A stretch of DNA of 64,000 bases from Chitinophagales bacterium (GTDB taxonomy: Bacteria > Bacteroidota > Bacteroidia > Chitinophagales > Chitinophagaceae), in the NCBI GenBank assembly GCA_017303335.1, contig JAFLBK010000001.1, positions 1,617,001 to 1,681,000 on the forward strand, given 5' to 3'. Position 1 is the stretch's first letter. The number at the start of each line of letters is the position of its first letter. Positions 15,519 to 24,099 of this stretch are shown here, piece by piece. The notes beneath the pieces were generated by a model. The model was not told the origin of the DNA. It made no database searches and saw only the letters and a list, made by a program, of their open reading frames with translations. The position numbers and the translations under genes were made by a program.

Positions 15519-15547
15519 GAAAATGATCTTTCACAGTTTTCTGAAAA
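15516..15547. promoter_or_regulatory. Possible second GbsR operator
   Basis: TTTGAAAA (15516-15523) and TTTTC-T-GAAAA (15537-15547) repeat the half-sites of the operator at 14896-14915, 15 bases before the first gene of the operon. Confidence 0.4.
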
Positions 15548-15561
15548 TAAAAAATAATTCA

Positions 15562-15924
15562 ATGAAAAAGTTCAAACAAACCGATCTCTGGATCAGTATC
15601 GGGCTTATCGTTTTTTTTATCGTGTACAACCTCCTGGCGCATACCCGTGATCTTATTTCCGATAATGTATTCATGGCCTATTTTGTCGTGGGTGGCTGGC
15701 AGGTGATCAGCATGATCGTTCATGCGGTAACAAGAACCTTCACCCGCCCGGTGGGTACCCGGTTGGTTTACCACTGGATCAGTTTCATCGCACTGGCCAC
15801 CATGCCCCTTGGCTCTTTCTGGATACTCCTGTTCGCGGCCCCCTTCATGGCGCTCTTCTATACCTGGATCTGTTACCGGGAGATCCGGAAGATGAATACA
15901 AGGCCACTGGACAGTTTAAAATAA
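15562..15924 (+). CDS. Small integral membrane protein of unknown function
   Basis: 120 residues with about four hydrophobic segments (approximately 9-27, 36-56, 74-92, 95-112) and a basic C-terminus (REIRKMNTRPLDSLK). The start at 15562 (MKKFKQTDLW) avoids including the terminator of the previous gene. First gene of a tight operon, with 5 bp to the next gene. I see no catalytic motif. Confidence 0.75.
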   Translation: MKKFKQTDLWISIGLIVFFIVYNLLAHTRDLISDNVFMAYFVVGGWQVISMIVHAVTRTFTRPVGTRLVYHWISFIALATMPLGSFWILLFAAPFMALFYTWICYREIRKMNTRPLDSLK

Positions 15925-15929
15925 GCAGT

Positions 15930-16757
15930 ATGAAAACAGATCGGTATACCCTGGTTTACGACGACAAATGCCCCTTATGCGCCGCGTATACAAAACTGTT
16001 TGTGAAGACGGGAATACTGGGTGCAGCCGGAAGAAGGAGTTTCTCTGATGTGGAAACAACGCTGTTTGAAAAATTTGATGTGGACCGGGGCCGGAATGAG
16101 ATTCCCCTGCTCGACACGCAAACAGGAACTGTTTATTATGGCATCGACGCACTGCTCGAATTGCTGGGCCAAAAGATGCCCTGGATCAAAACCATCGGCC
16201 GCTTTGGGCCACTGTACTGGTTCCTGAAAAAATTATACAGGTTCATTTCGTATAACCGCAAGGTGATCGTGGCTGTTAAGTGTGGCCCGGGCCGCTTCGA
16301 TTGCAGTCCGGCTTTCAGTTTACGCTGGCGCCTTCTTTTCCTGCTCGTCTTCCTTTGCCTGAATACCCTGGCCCTGTTCCCGGTGCAGCGATATGTATTG
16401 GCGAACAGTATTTTCAGCGGCGCCTCAATTACCCATGTACAAACCCTGCATGCCTTACTGGTTGGCAGCAACCTGCTGCTGGCCGCTACGCTGAGCAGGT
16501 ACAAGGCAATGGAATACATCGGGCAGGTAAATGTGCTGGCTATCATCAGCACGGCTTTGTTGATGCTGCTCGCCGGGTTTAATAAATATGTGTGGTCCGA
16601 TCCCCTGCTGAACAACGCGGCCCTTTTACTGATGCTGCTTTTTATCGGTAAGGAATATATCCGGCGTATGACGTATGCGGGAACATTGCGTAACCTGTAT
16701 GTAACGGGTATCAATATTATCTGCATCACCGGTTTTATTTTCTTGTTATTACGCTAA
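15930..16757 (+). CDS. DCC-type thiol oxidoreductase domain fused to a membrane domain
   Basis: 275 residues. The N-terminus has YDDKCPLCAAY, the CxxC-bearing DCC1-type thioredoxin-like motif (Cys14 and Cys17). After about residue 125 come roughly five hydrophobic segments with short loops. This fuses a cytosolic redox-like domain to a membrane anchor or channel. A second, membrane-free DCC protein is encoded four genes on (18203-18604). DCC proteins are predicted thiol-disulfide oxidoreductases. No substrate is known here. Confidence 0.8.
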   Translation: MKTDRYTLVYDDKCPLCAAYTKLFVKTGILGAAGRRSFSDVETTLFEKFDVDRGRNEIPLLDTQTGTVYYGIDALLELLGQKMPWIKTIGRFGPLYWFLKKLYRFISYNRKVIVAVKCGPGRFDCSPAFSLRWRLLFLLVFLCLNTLALFPVQRYVLANSIFSGASITHVQTLHALLVGSNLLLAATLSRYKAMEYIGQVNVLAIISTALLMLLAGFNKYVWSDPLLNNAALLLMLLFIGKEYIRRMTYAGTLRNLYVTGINIICITGFIFLLLR

Positions 16758-16767
16758 ATCAAAGTAT

Positions 16768-17208
16768 ATGAAACTCATGATTCCCAACTGGCTCATTATT
16801 CTCGGGGGATGCGGGATGATCTTCACCGCATTGATCTATCCGTATATCCGTCACCGGGTGTTCGACTGGTACAGCGATATCAAAAAATTGAAACCACTCA
16901 ACCAGGAAATAGCAAAAACCTATGGCCGCTATATCCAGGGCCTGAATTTTTCTTTTGGTTTGATCACGATCCTTTTTACATCCGACCTGAAGAACAATAC
17001 AGGCCTGGCCGTAGCACTAACAGGTTTGATCGCCGCCTACTGGACCGGGAAAGTGATCACACAGTTTGCCTACTACCCGATGTATGAGATACCTGAGAAG
17101 ACGATCTTTAAAGTGGGAGAAGTATTGATGAATGTCATGTTCATCGTGTTCTCTGTGATTTTTATAGCACTCTTTATTTCAAATCTGAAAGGCTTCTACG
17201 CATTGTAA
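16768..17208 (+). CDS. Integral membrane protein of unknown function
   Basis: 146 residues with four hydrophobic segments (about 7-25, 55-70, 80-98, 118-140). YPYIRHRVFDWYSDIKKL forms a charged loop after the first. No recognised domain. Third gene of the operon, 10 bp after the DCC fusion and 1 bp before the epimerase, so translational coupling is likely. Confidence 0.75.
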   Translation: MKLMIPNWLIILGGCGMIFTALIYPYIRHRVFDWYSDIKKLKPLNQEIAKTYGRYIQGLNFSFGLITILFTSDLKNNTGLAVALTGLIAAYWTGKVITQFAYYPMYEIPEKTIFKVGEVLMNVMFIVFSVIFIALFISNLKGFYAL

Positions 17209-17209
17209 T

Positions 17210-18193
17210 ATGGAAAACAAAAAACTAATCATAGCGGGCGGAACCGGTTTTATCGGCCAGGCCATCTGCAATTATTTCGGCGCCAGCAATGAGATCGTGG
17301 TTCTTACCCGTCAATTGCCTGGTCAGCAGAATAACGCATTCGGCGAAAACAGAATCCGGCCAGCGGCAGTGCGCAATATGCGTTCGGTGCAGTGGGATGG
17401 AGCCACAGTAGGCGATTGGTCGAAGGAGATCGAAGGTGCTGAAATGATCATAAACCTCGCTGGAAAATCTGTAAACTGCCGGTATACAAAAAAGAACAAG
17501 CGGGAGATATTCGACAGCCGTACTCATTCGGTGCAAGCCATCGGGCAGGCTATCCGCCAGGCAGTACATCCTCCCAAATGCTGGATCAATGCCGCCTCGG
17601 CAACGATCTATCCCCATGCCACGGATACGGCCCGCGATGAAAGCTTTGTTCATTTCGCCGATGATTTCAGCGTGCAGGTCTGTAAGTTATGGGAGAAGAC
17701 TTTTTATGAACAACGAACGCCGTTCACCCGGAAGATCGCGTTGCGTATGGCCATTACGCTGGGTGCAGGTGGAGTAATGACGCCTTATTTCAACCTGTTG
17801 AAGTTTGGTCTGGGCGGCCGACAAGGCAGCGGTAAACAGATGTACAGCTGGATTCATGTCACGGATACCTGCCGCATGATCGAGTGGATCGCGGAACATA
17901 CAGATATGGAAGGAACTTACAATTGTGTTAGTCCGAATGCTGTGACCAATGAAATCTTCATGCGTACGCTGCGCCGGGCAACCGGAAATAAATTCGGCCT
18001 GCCCGCATACGAGTGGATGCTACGCATCGGTGCATGGCTGATCGGAACGGAACCCGAGCTTGTATTGAAAAGCCGCTGGGTATTGCCAACACGAATACTT
18101 CAATCGGGATTTACATTTTACTATTCAGATCTCGATCAGGCTTTCGCGGAGATCGTTGCACAAACGCCCCGAAGGCGTTACCATTTGTTCTAA
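17210..18193 (+). CDS. TIGR01777-family epimerase (SDR, NAD(P)-binding)
   Basis: 327-residue extended short-chain dehydrogenase. The Rossmann opening KLIIAGGTGFIGQAICNYF contains GGTGFIG. Also seen are INLAGKSVNCRYTKKNKREI (the family's NLAG and nucleotide-edge motifs), INAASATIYP, and a C-terminal SLP-like part ending near RYHLF. Members bind NAD(P); physiological substrates are generally unknown. Flanked by membrane and DCC genes in the same operon. Confidence 0.88.
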   Translation: MENKKLIIAGGTGFIGQAICNYFGASNEIVVLTRQLPGQQNNAFGENRIRPAAVRNMRSVQWDGATVGDWSKEIEGAEMIINLAGKSVNCRYTKKNKREIFDSRTHSVQAIGQAIRQAVHPPKCWINAASATIYPHATDTARDESFVHFADDFSVQVCKLWEKTFYEQRTPFTRKIALRMAITLGAGGVMTPYFNLLKFGLGGRQGSGKQMYSWIHVTDTCRMIEWIAEHTDMEGTYNCVSPNAVTNEIFMRTLRRATGNKFGLPAYEWMLRIGAWLIGTEPELVLKSRWVLPTRILQSGFTFYYSDLDQAFAEIVAQTPRRRYHLF

Positions 18194-18198
18194 CTTTG
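18191..18198 (+). promoter_or_regulatory. Internal -7 element before the second DCC gene
   Basis: TAACTTTG, a full TAnnTTTG match, 4 bases before the ATG at 18203. If active it would give a leaderless mRNA. Confidence 0.4.
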
Positions 18199-18202
18199 CA
18201 AC

Positions 18203-18604
18203 ATGCTCCAGCAACCGGTCATATTGTTCGATGGTGTGTGCAACTTCTGTAACAGCAGTGTGCACTTTATTATCAAACGAAACCGGAAGAAGGATATCCG
18301 CTTCGCCGCCCTGCAGTCGGAAGCCGGCAAACGGTTGCTGAACGAATACCGGTTGCCGGCAGGGGAGATGGAATCGATCGTATTCATCGAGAACGGCAAC
18401 GCGTATCAAAGATCGGCAGCCGCCTTGCGGATCTGCAGGCGGTTGAGCGGCGCCTGGCCGCTTTGCTATGGCTTTATACTCGTTCCCCGGTTCATACGGG
18501 ATGCTGTATATAACTGGATCGCTGCGAACCGGTACAAATGGTTCGGCGTACAGGAGCAATGTATGATACCCACACCGGAAATCCGGGAACGCTTTTTAAA
18601 CTGA
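18203..18604 (+). CDS. DCC1-like thiol-disulfide oxidoreductase family protein
   Basis: 133 residues, soluble. ILFDGVCNFCNSSVHFII carries the DxxCxxC hallmark (Cys14, Cys17). RFAALQSEAGKRLL and DAVYNWIAANRYKWFG complete the DCC (DUF393) pattern. Paralogue of the N-terminal domain of 15930-16757. It starts 9 bp after the epimerase and may also have its own promoter. Confidence 0.9.
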   Translation: MLQQPVILFDGVCNFCNSSVHFIIKRNRKKDIRFAALQSEAGKRLLNEYRLPAGEMESIVFIENGNAYQRSAAALRICRRLSGAWPLCYGFILVPRFIRDAVYNWIAANRYKWFGVQEQCMIPTPEIRERFLN

Positions 18605-18605
18605 T

Positions 18606-18971
18606 ATGGAAACAAAGAAAACACTGGTGCTCGGCGCTTCGGAGAACCCGGCACGTTACAGCAACCTGGCCATTCACCGGTTGCTCAGTCATGGTCAGCC
18701 GGTTGTAGCCATTGGCAGCCGCAAAGGCAAGGTGGCATCCGTTGAAATCGGAACGGAAAAAGAGCCGTTCGAAAATATTGACACTGTTACCATGTACCTG
18801 AACCCGGCGCGGCAGCGGCAGTACTACGACTATATACTGTCTTTACATCCCAAACGCATCATCTTCAACCCGGGCGCCGAGAATGAAGAACTGGAAGAAC
18901 TGGCCCGGGAAAACGGTATCCTGCCCCTCGAAGCATGTACCCTCGTATTGCTGAACACCGGCCAGTTCTGA
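18606..18971 (+). CDS. CoA-binding domain protein
   Basis: 121 residues with a single Rossmann-like CoA-binding fold: KTLVLGASENPARYSNLAIHRLL, then TMYLNPARQRQYYDYI, IIFNPGAENEEL and a final EACTLVLLNTGQF. This is the YccU-like family, similar to the CoA-binding domain of succinyl-CoA ligase without a catalytic part. It lies 1 bp after the DCC gene and is the last gene of the operon. Confidence 0.88.
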   Translation: METKKTLVLGASENPARYSNLAIHRLLSHGQPVVAIGSRKGKVASVEIGTEKEPFENIDTVTMYLNPARQRQYYDYILSLHPKRIIFNPGAENEELEELARENGILPLEACTLVLLNTGQF

Positions 18972-19077
18972 GGTAACCGGCCGGCACTCAACGTTTTTCT
19001 ACACCGGTCTATACTAAAGTTCTATTCCGGGCGTTAATGCCTGCAGAACACGTTATCCATTATCCAAAAACAAAACC

Positions 19078-19530
19078 ATGAAACATTTTGCAGGTCTTGC
19101 AATAATGTGGCTGCTTTCCGTTATTGTCACCGGCGCTCATGCGCAAACCGGCAGCAAGCCAAAACAATTCAGCCAGTTTCCCGATGTGATCACCTGTACC
19201 GAAGCGCAGCTCAGCCGCATTTTTGATGCAGCCGTGGGGCAGACTGTACAGTTATCTTTCTCCGATAATTTTTCTTTCGACGGACCCGTGATCAATAATG
19301 TTGTCAGGTACAGCAACCTGCAATCGGCCGTTATCAAATCTCCTGCTTTCAACAATTCCATTTTCAGTGTATCCCGTATCACCAACAACGATCGTTCGGT
19401 TACCTATGTGGGCCGGATCATCAATAAGAATTATTTCGACGGGTACGAACTCAAACAGGACGCTTCGGGCAAATACCGGCTTGTCAAGATTGAAACCGAC
19501 CGGGCGATACCCGATTGCGCCCGGCCCTGA
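19078..19530 (+). CDS. Small secreted two-cysteine protein, copy 1 of a duplicated module
   Basis: 150 residues with a signal peptide (cleavage about after GAHA). The mature part begins QTGSKPKQFSQFPD. Two conserved cysteines, in ITC (about 39) and PDC (about 147), would form one disulfide spanning almost the whole protein. Shared with copy 2 (21366-21821) are SNLQSAVI, NSIFS, SRITN and KIETDR. I recognise no domain. It always precedes a T9SS metalloprotease here, so a chaperone, propeptide-like or inhibitor role is possible (inference). Confidence 0.8.
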   Translation: MKHFAGLAIMWLLSVIVTGAHAQTGSKPKQFSQFPDVITCTEAQLSRIFDAAVGQTVQLSFSDNFSFDGPVINNVVRYSNLQSAVIKSPAFNNSIFSVSRITNNDRSVTYVGRIINKNYFDGYELKQDASGKYRLVKIETDRAIPDCARP

Positions 19531-19575
19531 TGCCGCTGAAACCACATTCATGAAAATCCCCCCAATCCATGAATC

Positions 19576-21156
19576 ATGAAAAAAATAATTGCCTTACTGC
19601 TTACCATTTTTTTGCTTACCACTGAAGCCATCGCTGTTCCCAAACTGAGCAGCTATCCCGCGGCGCCTGCTACCATCTTTCTTGATTTCGACGGGCATTA
19701 TGTGCAAAGCACCGTCTGGAATGGCGGTAACTCGTTTTACTGTGCGCCATCCGGTCTTACCGATCCGCAGATCACGGAAGTCTTTAACCGGGTTGCCGAA
19801 GATTACCGCCCGTTTTCGATCAACATCACCACCGATTCTACCGTATTCCTGGCAGCGCCGCTCACCAAACGTATCCGCGTCGTGATCACCACAACAAGTT
19901 CCTGGTACCCGGGTGTGGGCGGTATCGCCTATGTAGGTTCATTCACCTGGGGCGACGACACGCCGGCCTTTGTTTTCAGCGACCTGCTCGGACCTTATAG
20001 TCCGAAAATGGTGGGCGAATGCTGTTCGCACGAAAGCGGGCACACGCTCGGTCTTTCGCATCAATCCAGGTACGGCGCGGATTGCATCAACCCCGTAGAG
20101 CCCTATAACAGCGGAACCGGTAGTGGTGAAACAGGCTGGTCGCCGATCATGGGCAACAGTTATTACCGCAACATGAGCAACTGGAACAACGGCCCTACTC
20201 CCTATGGATGTACCGCCGTGCAGGATAATCTTTCCATCATAGCCACGCAGAATGGATTTACATACCGGGCCGATGATTATGCCGAAGCGCTTAACAGCAA
20301 TGCCTACGCGTTGACGCCTTCGGGATCTGCCGTAAACGGACTCATCAGCACCAATGCCGATAAAGACGCTTTTAAAGTGACGCTGGCGCAGAATACCAAT
20401 GTGCATATCACCGCTGTTCCTTTTAATGTAGGCAGCAACTATATCGGGGCTAACCTGGATATCAAGATCGAACTCTATAATGCGTCTGCGGTTCTCATTC
20501 GAACCTATGACCCTGCGGCGACGATGAGTGTAACCATCGATACCATGCTGAATGCGGGTACCTATTACCTGAAACTCGACGGTACGGGCAATACCAATAC
20601 CGGCGAATACGGCAGCCTTGGGTCGTATACGCTTAATTTTACTTCCGGCGCCCTGCCCATCCACGCGGTGGAACTTTCTGGCACAGCCGAGAAGGGTAAA
20701 CACACACTTAACTGGAAGATCATTGCCGATGAACCGGTTCGTGCCATCGAGGTACAGGCATCCGATGACGGGATTCATTTCAGCAATCTGACCAATACCG
20801 GTGGAACCGTAAACAGGTTTACCTACCAGCCGTATAAAACCGGAACCATCTATTACCGCCTCAAGGTAACTTCTGTACGGGATCAAACCGTTTACTCCAA
20901 TACCATCGCCCTGCGGGTAAGTGGTACGGCCGATAAGCTGTTCCGTGTTTCCACCCTGGTGCAGGATGAGGTACTGGTTAATGCCTCTCAAAACTATCAA
21001 TACCAGTTGCTGGACATGAACGGCAGAACGCTGCTTACCGGATCGGGCCTCAAGGGAATCGCCCGGGTCAGTGTTGCCCAACTTCCGGGGGGTATGTATA
21101 TGATCCAATTCTTCAGCAACGGTGAAAAGCAAACCGAACGAATTATAAAACAGTAA
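19576..21156 (+). CDS. T9SS-secreted metzincin metalloprotease, copy 1
   Basis: 526 residues: signal peptide (1-20); catalytic domain with zinc motif HESGHTLGLSH (His152, Glu153, His156, His162) and Met-turn SPIMGNSYY (Met192); a PPC-like beta domain (about 250-355, NADKDAFKVTL and YYLKLDGTGN); a fibronectin-like part (360-445); and a type A T9SS C-terminal sorting domain (about 450-526, LLDMNGRTLLTGSGLKGIAR, then QLPGGMYMIQFF and ERIIKQ). Predicted to cross the outer membrane by T9SS. PorT of that system is encoded at 25609-26343. Close paralogue of 21855-23432. Substrate unknown. Confidence 0.9.
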   Translation: MKKIIALLLTIFLLTTEAIAVPKLSSYPAAPATIFLDFDGHYVQSTVWNGGNSFYCAPSGLTDPQITEVFNRVAEDYRPFSINITTDSTVFLAAPLTKRIRVVITTTSSWYPGVGGIAYVGSFTWGDDTPAFVFSDLLGPYSPKMVGECCSHESGHTLGLSHQSRYGADCINPVEPYNSGTGSGETGWSPIMGNSYYRNMSNWNNGPTPYGCTAVQDNLSIIATQNGFTYRADDYAEALNSNAYALTPSGSAVNGLISTNADKDAFKVTLAQNTNVHITAVPFNVGSNYIGANLDIKIELYNASAVLIRTYDPAATMSVTIDTMLNAGTYYLKLDGTGNTNTGEYGSLGSYTLNFTSGALPIHAVELSGTAEKGKHTLNWKIIADEPVRAIEVQASDDGIHFSNLTNTGGTVNRFTYQPYKTGTIYYRLKVTSVRDQTVYSNTIALRVSGTADKLFRVSTLVQDEVLVNASQNYQYQLLDMNGRTLLTGSGLKGIARVSVAQLPGGMYMIQFFSNGEKQTERIIKQ

Positions 21157-21179
21157 GGCAGATTTCATGTAGAAATCGA

Positions 21180-21206
21180 GGGGACAGCGGGGGCTGTCCC
21201 CTTTTT
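21180..21206 (+). terminator. Terminator of protease module copy 1
   Basis: Stem GGGGACAGC / GCTGTCCCC with loop GGGG, then TTTTT. It occupies the same place as the terminator of copy 2. Confidence 0.93.
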
Positions 21207-21365
21207 CATTTCCGGCCTTTTGATCGATGCCGGCTTACAGGCCTGTCGAAACTGTTCGAGCCGCTCCGTAGAACGATTTGTAGATTTTGGCGCTTTTGAA
21301 ATAAGCCTTTTTCAGGTGCGTTTGCATCATGAATCTGTTATCCGAAAGAACCAAAATCCATTACC

Positions 21366-21821
21366 ATGAAACAACCTGCATTCCGTGCGTTGTTGCTGCT
21401 TGTGCTTATTGGCTGTACAGCCGCGGCGCATTCCCAAACCGGCAGCAAACCCAAACAATTCAGCCAGTTCCCCGACCAGATCACCTGTTCCGAAACCATG
21501 CTTGCCGACATCTTCCGTAACCCAGCGGGAGCCAGCATCAGCATTTCCTTTTCACCCGCATTTTCGTTCGATGGCGCGGTGGTGAACAATATAGTGAAGT
21601 ACAGTAACCTGCAGAGCGCCGTGATCCGTTCGCCTTATTTCCATAATAGTATTTTCAGCCTGTCGAGGATAACGAATAAAGACAATTCCATTACCTATGT
21701 TGGCCGCATCATTCATAAAGACTTTGCCGATGGTTACGAACTGCGGCAGAATGCTTCGGGCCTATACCAGCTTACCAAAATAGAAACCGACCGGGTGATG
21801 CCGGATTGCAGCCAGCAATAG
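21366..21821 (+). CDS. Small secreted two-cysteine protein, copy 2
   Basis: 151 residues with a signal peptide ending near AAHS. Mature QTGSKPKQFSQFPDQITC is almost identical to copy 1, then diverges in the middle (DIFRNPAGASISISFSPAF) and converges again (YSNLQSAVI, KIETDRVMPDC). Conservation is highest at both ends and around the two cysteines. It precedes the second metalloprotease by 33 bp. Confidence 0.8.
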   Translation: MKQPAFRALLLLVLIGCTAAAHSQTGSKPKQFSQFPDQITCSETMLADIFRNPAGASISISFSPAFSFDGAVVNNIVKYSNLQSAVIRSPYFHNSIFSLSRITNKDNSITYVGRIIHKDFADGYELRQNASGLYQLTKIETDRVMPDCSQQ

Positions 21822-21854
21822 CATCAAGCGGTGACTTACCCTAAATCCACGACT

Positions 21855-23432
21855 ATGAAACGATTTTTTACCCTTATTTCAATCAGCCTTTTCAGTTTAA
21901 CTGCTTCCGCCGTTCCCAAACTGAGCAGTTTTCCATCGGCTACGGCAACCATATTTCTTGATTTCGACGGGCATACCGTTCAAAGTACGGTCTGGAATGG
22001 CGGCGCTTCGTTTTATTGTGCCGAATCGGGTCTTACCGAAGCGCAGATGACCGAAGCGTTTTACCGTGTTTCCGAAGATTACCGGCCATTCAACGTGAAC
22101 ATCACGACCGATTCAACGGTATTCCTGGCAGCGCCCCTCAACCGCCGGGTGCGTATCATCATCACCACCACCAGCGCCTGGTGCCCGGGAGTGGGCGGGG
22201 TGGCCTATGTAGGTTCTTTTACCTGGGGCGATGATACACCGGGATTCGTGTTCAGCGATCGCCTCGGTCCTTTCAGTCCGAAAATGGTAGGAGAGGCTTG
22301 TTCGCATGAAAGCGGCCATACGGTAGGGTTGGCCCATCAATCGCGGTATGGGGCCAACTGCAGTACGCCCGAAGAACAATACAACAGCGGAGCCGGCAGC
22401 GGAGAAACGGGCTGGTCGCCGATCATGGGCAACAGCTATTACCGGAATATGAGCAACTGGAATAACGGACCAACACCTTACGGTTGCACCAATATGCAGG
22501 ACAATCTTTCCATCATCACTACCCAAAGTGGTTTTGGCTACCGGCCTGATGATTACACGGAGGCATTGAACGCAACCGCCTACGCCTTGCCATCCACGAA
22601 TTTTACGGTAAACGGCATCATTACCACCAATGCCGATAAAGATGCCTTCCGGCTGGGCCTGGTACAGAGCAGTAATGTACACATCACTGTCATACCCTTC
22701 AATGTGGCCAATAATTATATCGGCGCCAACCTCGATGTAAAACTCGAGTTGTATAATAACGCCGGTTCATTGCTTCGCACTTACGACCCGGCTGCCACGA
22801 TGAGTGTAACGATCGATACCGTGCTGGATGCCGGAACTTATTATCTCAAGATCGATGGAACCGGGAATACCAATATCGGCGAGTACGGAAGTTTGGGCGC
22901 CTATACGATCAGCGGTACTTCCGGCGCTTTGCCGATCCACGCGGTGAACCTGTCGGGCAGTACCGATAAAGCCCGTCATAACCTGAGCTGGAATATCATT
23001 GCCGATGAACCCATTAAAAGTATCAGGGTGGAATTGTCGGAGAACGGAACCGATTTCACTGAACTGACCAGCGTAACGCCTTCGGCCCGGAATTTTTCGT
23101 ACAATCCCGGGAAGGTGGGCATCCTGTATTATCGCCTGAAACTGACCTCCGTATTGGGCCAGGAGGTTTATTCAAACACCCTTGCGCTGAAGGGAACAAA
23201 CAATATTGACCCCCTGTTTTACGTTTCTACATTCATCCGGCAGGAAATAGCCGTAAATGCCCCGGGCAATTACAGGTATTGTGTAGCCGATATGAACGGA
23301 AGGATCATTGCCACGGGCAATGGCCCCAAAGGATTGAACCGGATCGACATGCGTAAACAGCCGGATGGTATGTATATCATTCAGCTGATCACAAACAATA
23401 CACGACAAACAGAACGAATTATAAAACAGTAA
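21855..23432 (+). CDS. T9SS-secreted metzincin metalloprotease, copy 2
   Basis: 525 residues with the same architecture as copy 1: signal peptide, zinc motif HESGHTVGLAHQ, Met-turn WSPIMGNSYY, PPC-like and fibronectin-like domains, and a T9SS tail (VADMNGRIIATG, QPDGMYIIQL, ERIIKQ). The start at 21855 (MKRFFTLISI) is preferred over 21831 because it begins the signal peptide directly. The catalytic half is much more alike between copies than the C-terminal half. Loops differ near the active site (copy 1 TSSWYPG, copy 2 TSAWCPG; copy 1 GECCSHE, copy 2 GEACSHE), which moves one cysteine. Confidence 0.9.
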   Translation: MKRFFTLISISLFSLTASAVPKLSSFPSATATIFLDFDGHTVQSTVWNGGASFYCAESGLTEAQMTEAFYRVSEDYRPFNVNITTDSTVFLAAPLNRRVRIIITTTSAWCPGVGGVAYVGSFTWGDDTPGFVFSDRLGPFSPKMVGEACSHESGHTVGLAHQSRYGANCSTPEEQYNSGAGSGETGWSPIMGNSYYRNMSNWNNGPTPYGCTNMQDNLSIITTQSGFGYRPDDYTEALNATAYALPSTNFTVNGIITTNADKDAFRLGLVQSSNVHITVIPFNVANNYIGANLDVKLELYNNAGSLLRTYDPAATMSVTIDTVLDAGTYYLKIDGTGNTNIGEYGSLGAYTISGTSGALPIHAVNLSGSTDKARHNLSWNIIADEPIKSIRVELSENGTDFTELTSVTPSARNFSYNPGKVGILYYRLKLTSVLGQEVYSNTLALKGTNNIDPLFYVSTFIRQEIAVNAPGNYRYCVADMNGRIIATGNGPKGLNRIDMRKQPDGMYIIQLITNNTRQTERIIKQ

Positions 23433-23452
23433 GGTAGATTCATGTGTAAGTC

Positions 23453-23487
23453 AGGGGGTAGCGTTAGGGGCTATCCCCTCTTTTTTT
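23453..23487 (+). terminator. Terminator of protease module copy 2
   Basis: Stem AGGGGGTAGC / GCTATCCCCT (one G-T pair) with a 7-base loop, then C and TTTTTTT. Confidence 0.92.
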
Positions 23488-23565
23488 ACCCACAGCTGTG
23501 CGTTACCCTTCTGTTACGTGCCGGCGTTTGTTGTTTTATTCCGTAACTTTAGAAAACCCCGTTTT

Positions 23566-24039
23566 ATGTTATGGAGAAAATTTAACGGCGACCCCATCCA
23601 GCTCCCCATCAAAAGCGCCGTAGAACAGGCGATCAAAAGAGAATCAGAAGCAGGCTACCATCTCAAGGTTTGCATCGGTACCGACAGCCAGGTAAAAGGC
23701 CGCGAAACCGAGTTTGCCACCGTGATTGTATTCCTCCGGGAAGGTCATGGCGGTTTCATGTTCATTCACAATGAAAAAACGCTGCAGAACTACAGCATCA
23801 AGGAACGGATGCTGGTAGAAGTGGCCAAAAGCATTGAGATCGCCTACGAGCTCTGCGACCTGTTCACGCTGTATGATGTGGATATGGAGGTTCATGCCGA
23901 CATCAACACCAACCCGCATTTCAAAAGCAATGAAGCGCTGCGGGAGGCCATGGGCTATATCCTGGGAATGGGCTTCGCCTTCAAGGCCAAACCGGAGGCT
24001 TTTGCCAGCAGCAGTTGCGCCAACAAAGTGGTGAACTGA
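23566..24039 (+). CDS. YkuK/DUF458-family RNase H-like protein
   Basis: 157 residues. VCIGTDSQVKGRETEFATVIVFLR and VHADINTNPHFKSNEALREAMGYI, with the conserved acidic residues, match the DUF458 (YkuK) family of predicted RNase H-fold nucleases. The start at 23566 (MLWRKFNGDPIQLP) matches the family; the upstream ATG-like start at 23518 falls before a TAACTTTA promoter-like element (23544-23551). Convergent with engB. Confidence 0.82.
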   Translation: MLWRKFNGDPIQLPIKSAVEQAIKRESEAGYHLKVCIGTDSQVKGRETEFATVIVFLREGHGGFMFIHNEKTLQNYSIKERMLVEVAKSIEIAYELCDLFTLYDVDMEVHADINTNPHFKSNEALREAMGYILGMGFAFKAKPEAFASSSCANKVVN

Positions 24040-24043
24040 GCCG

Positions 24044-24077
24044 GTTGAAAACCATCTTTCCAGCATGTGTTTTCAAC
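24044..24077. terminator. Inverted repeat between convergent DUF458 and engB
   Basis: GTTGAAAAC (24044-24052) and GTTTTCAAC (24069-24077) pair perfectly around a 16-base loop. It lacks a clean T-run, so termination is only likely from its position between converging genes. Confidence 0.5.
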
Positions 24078-24099
24078 ACAGGCCGGGAAGCCAACCCTC

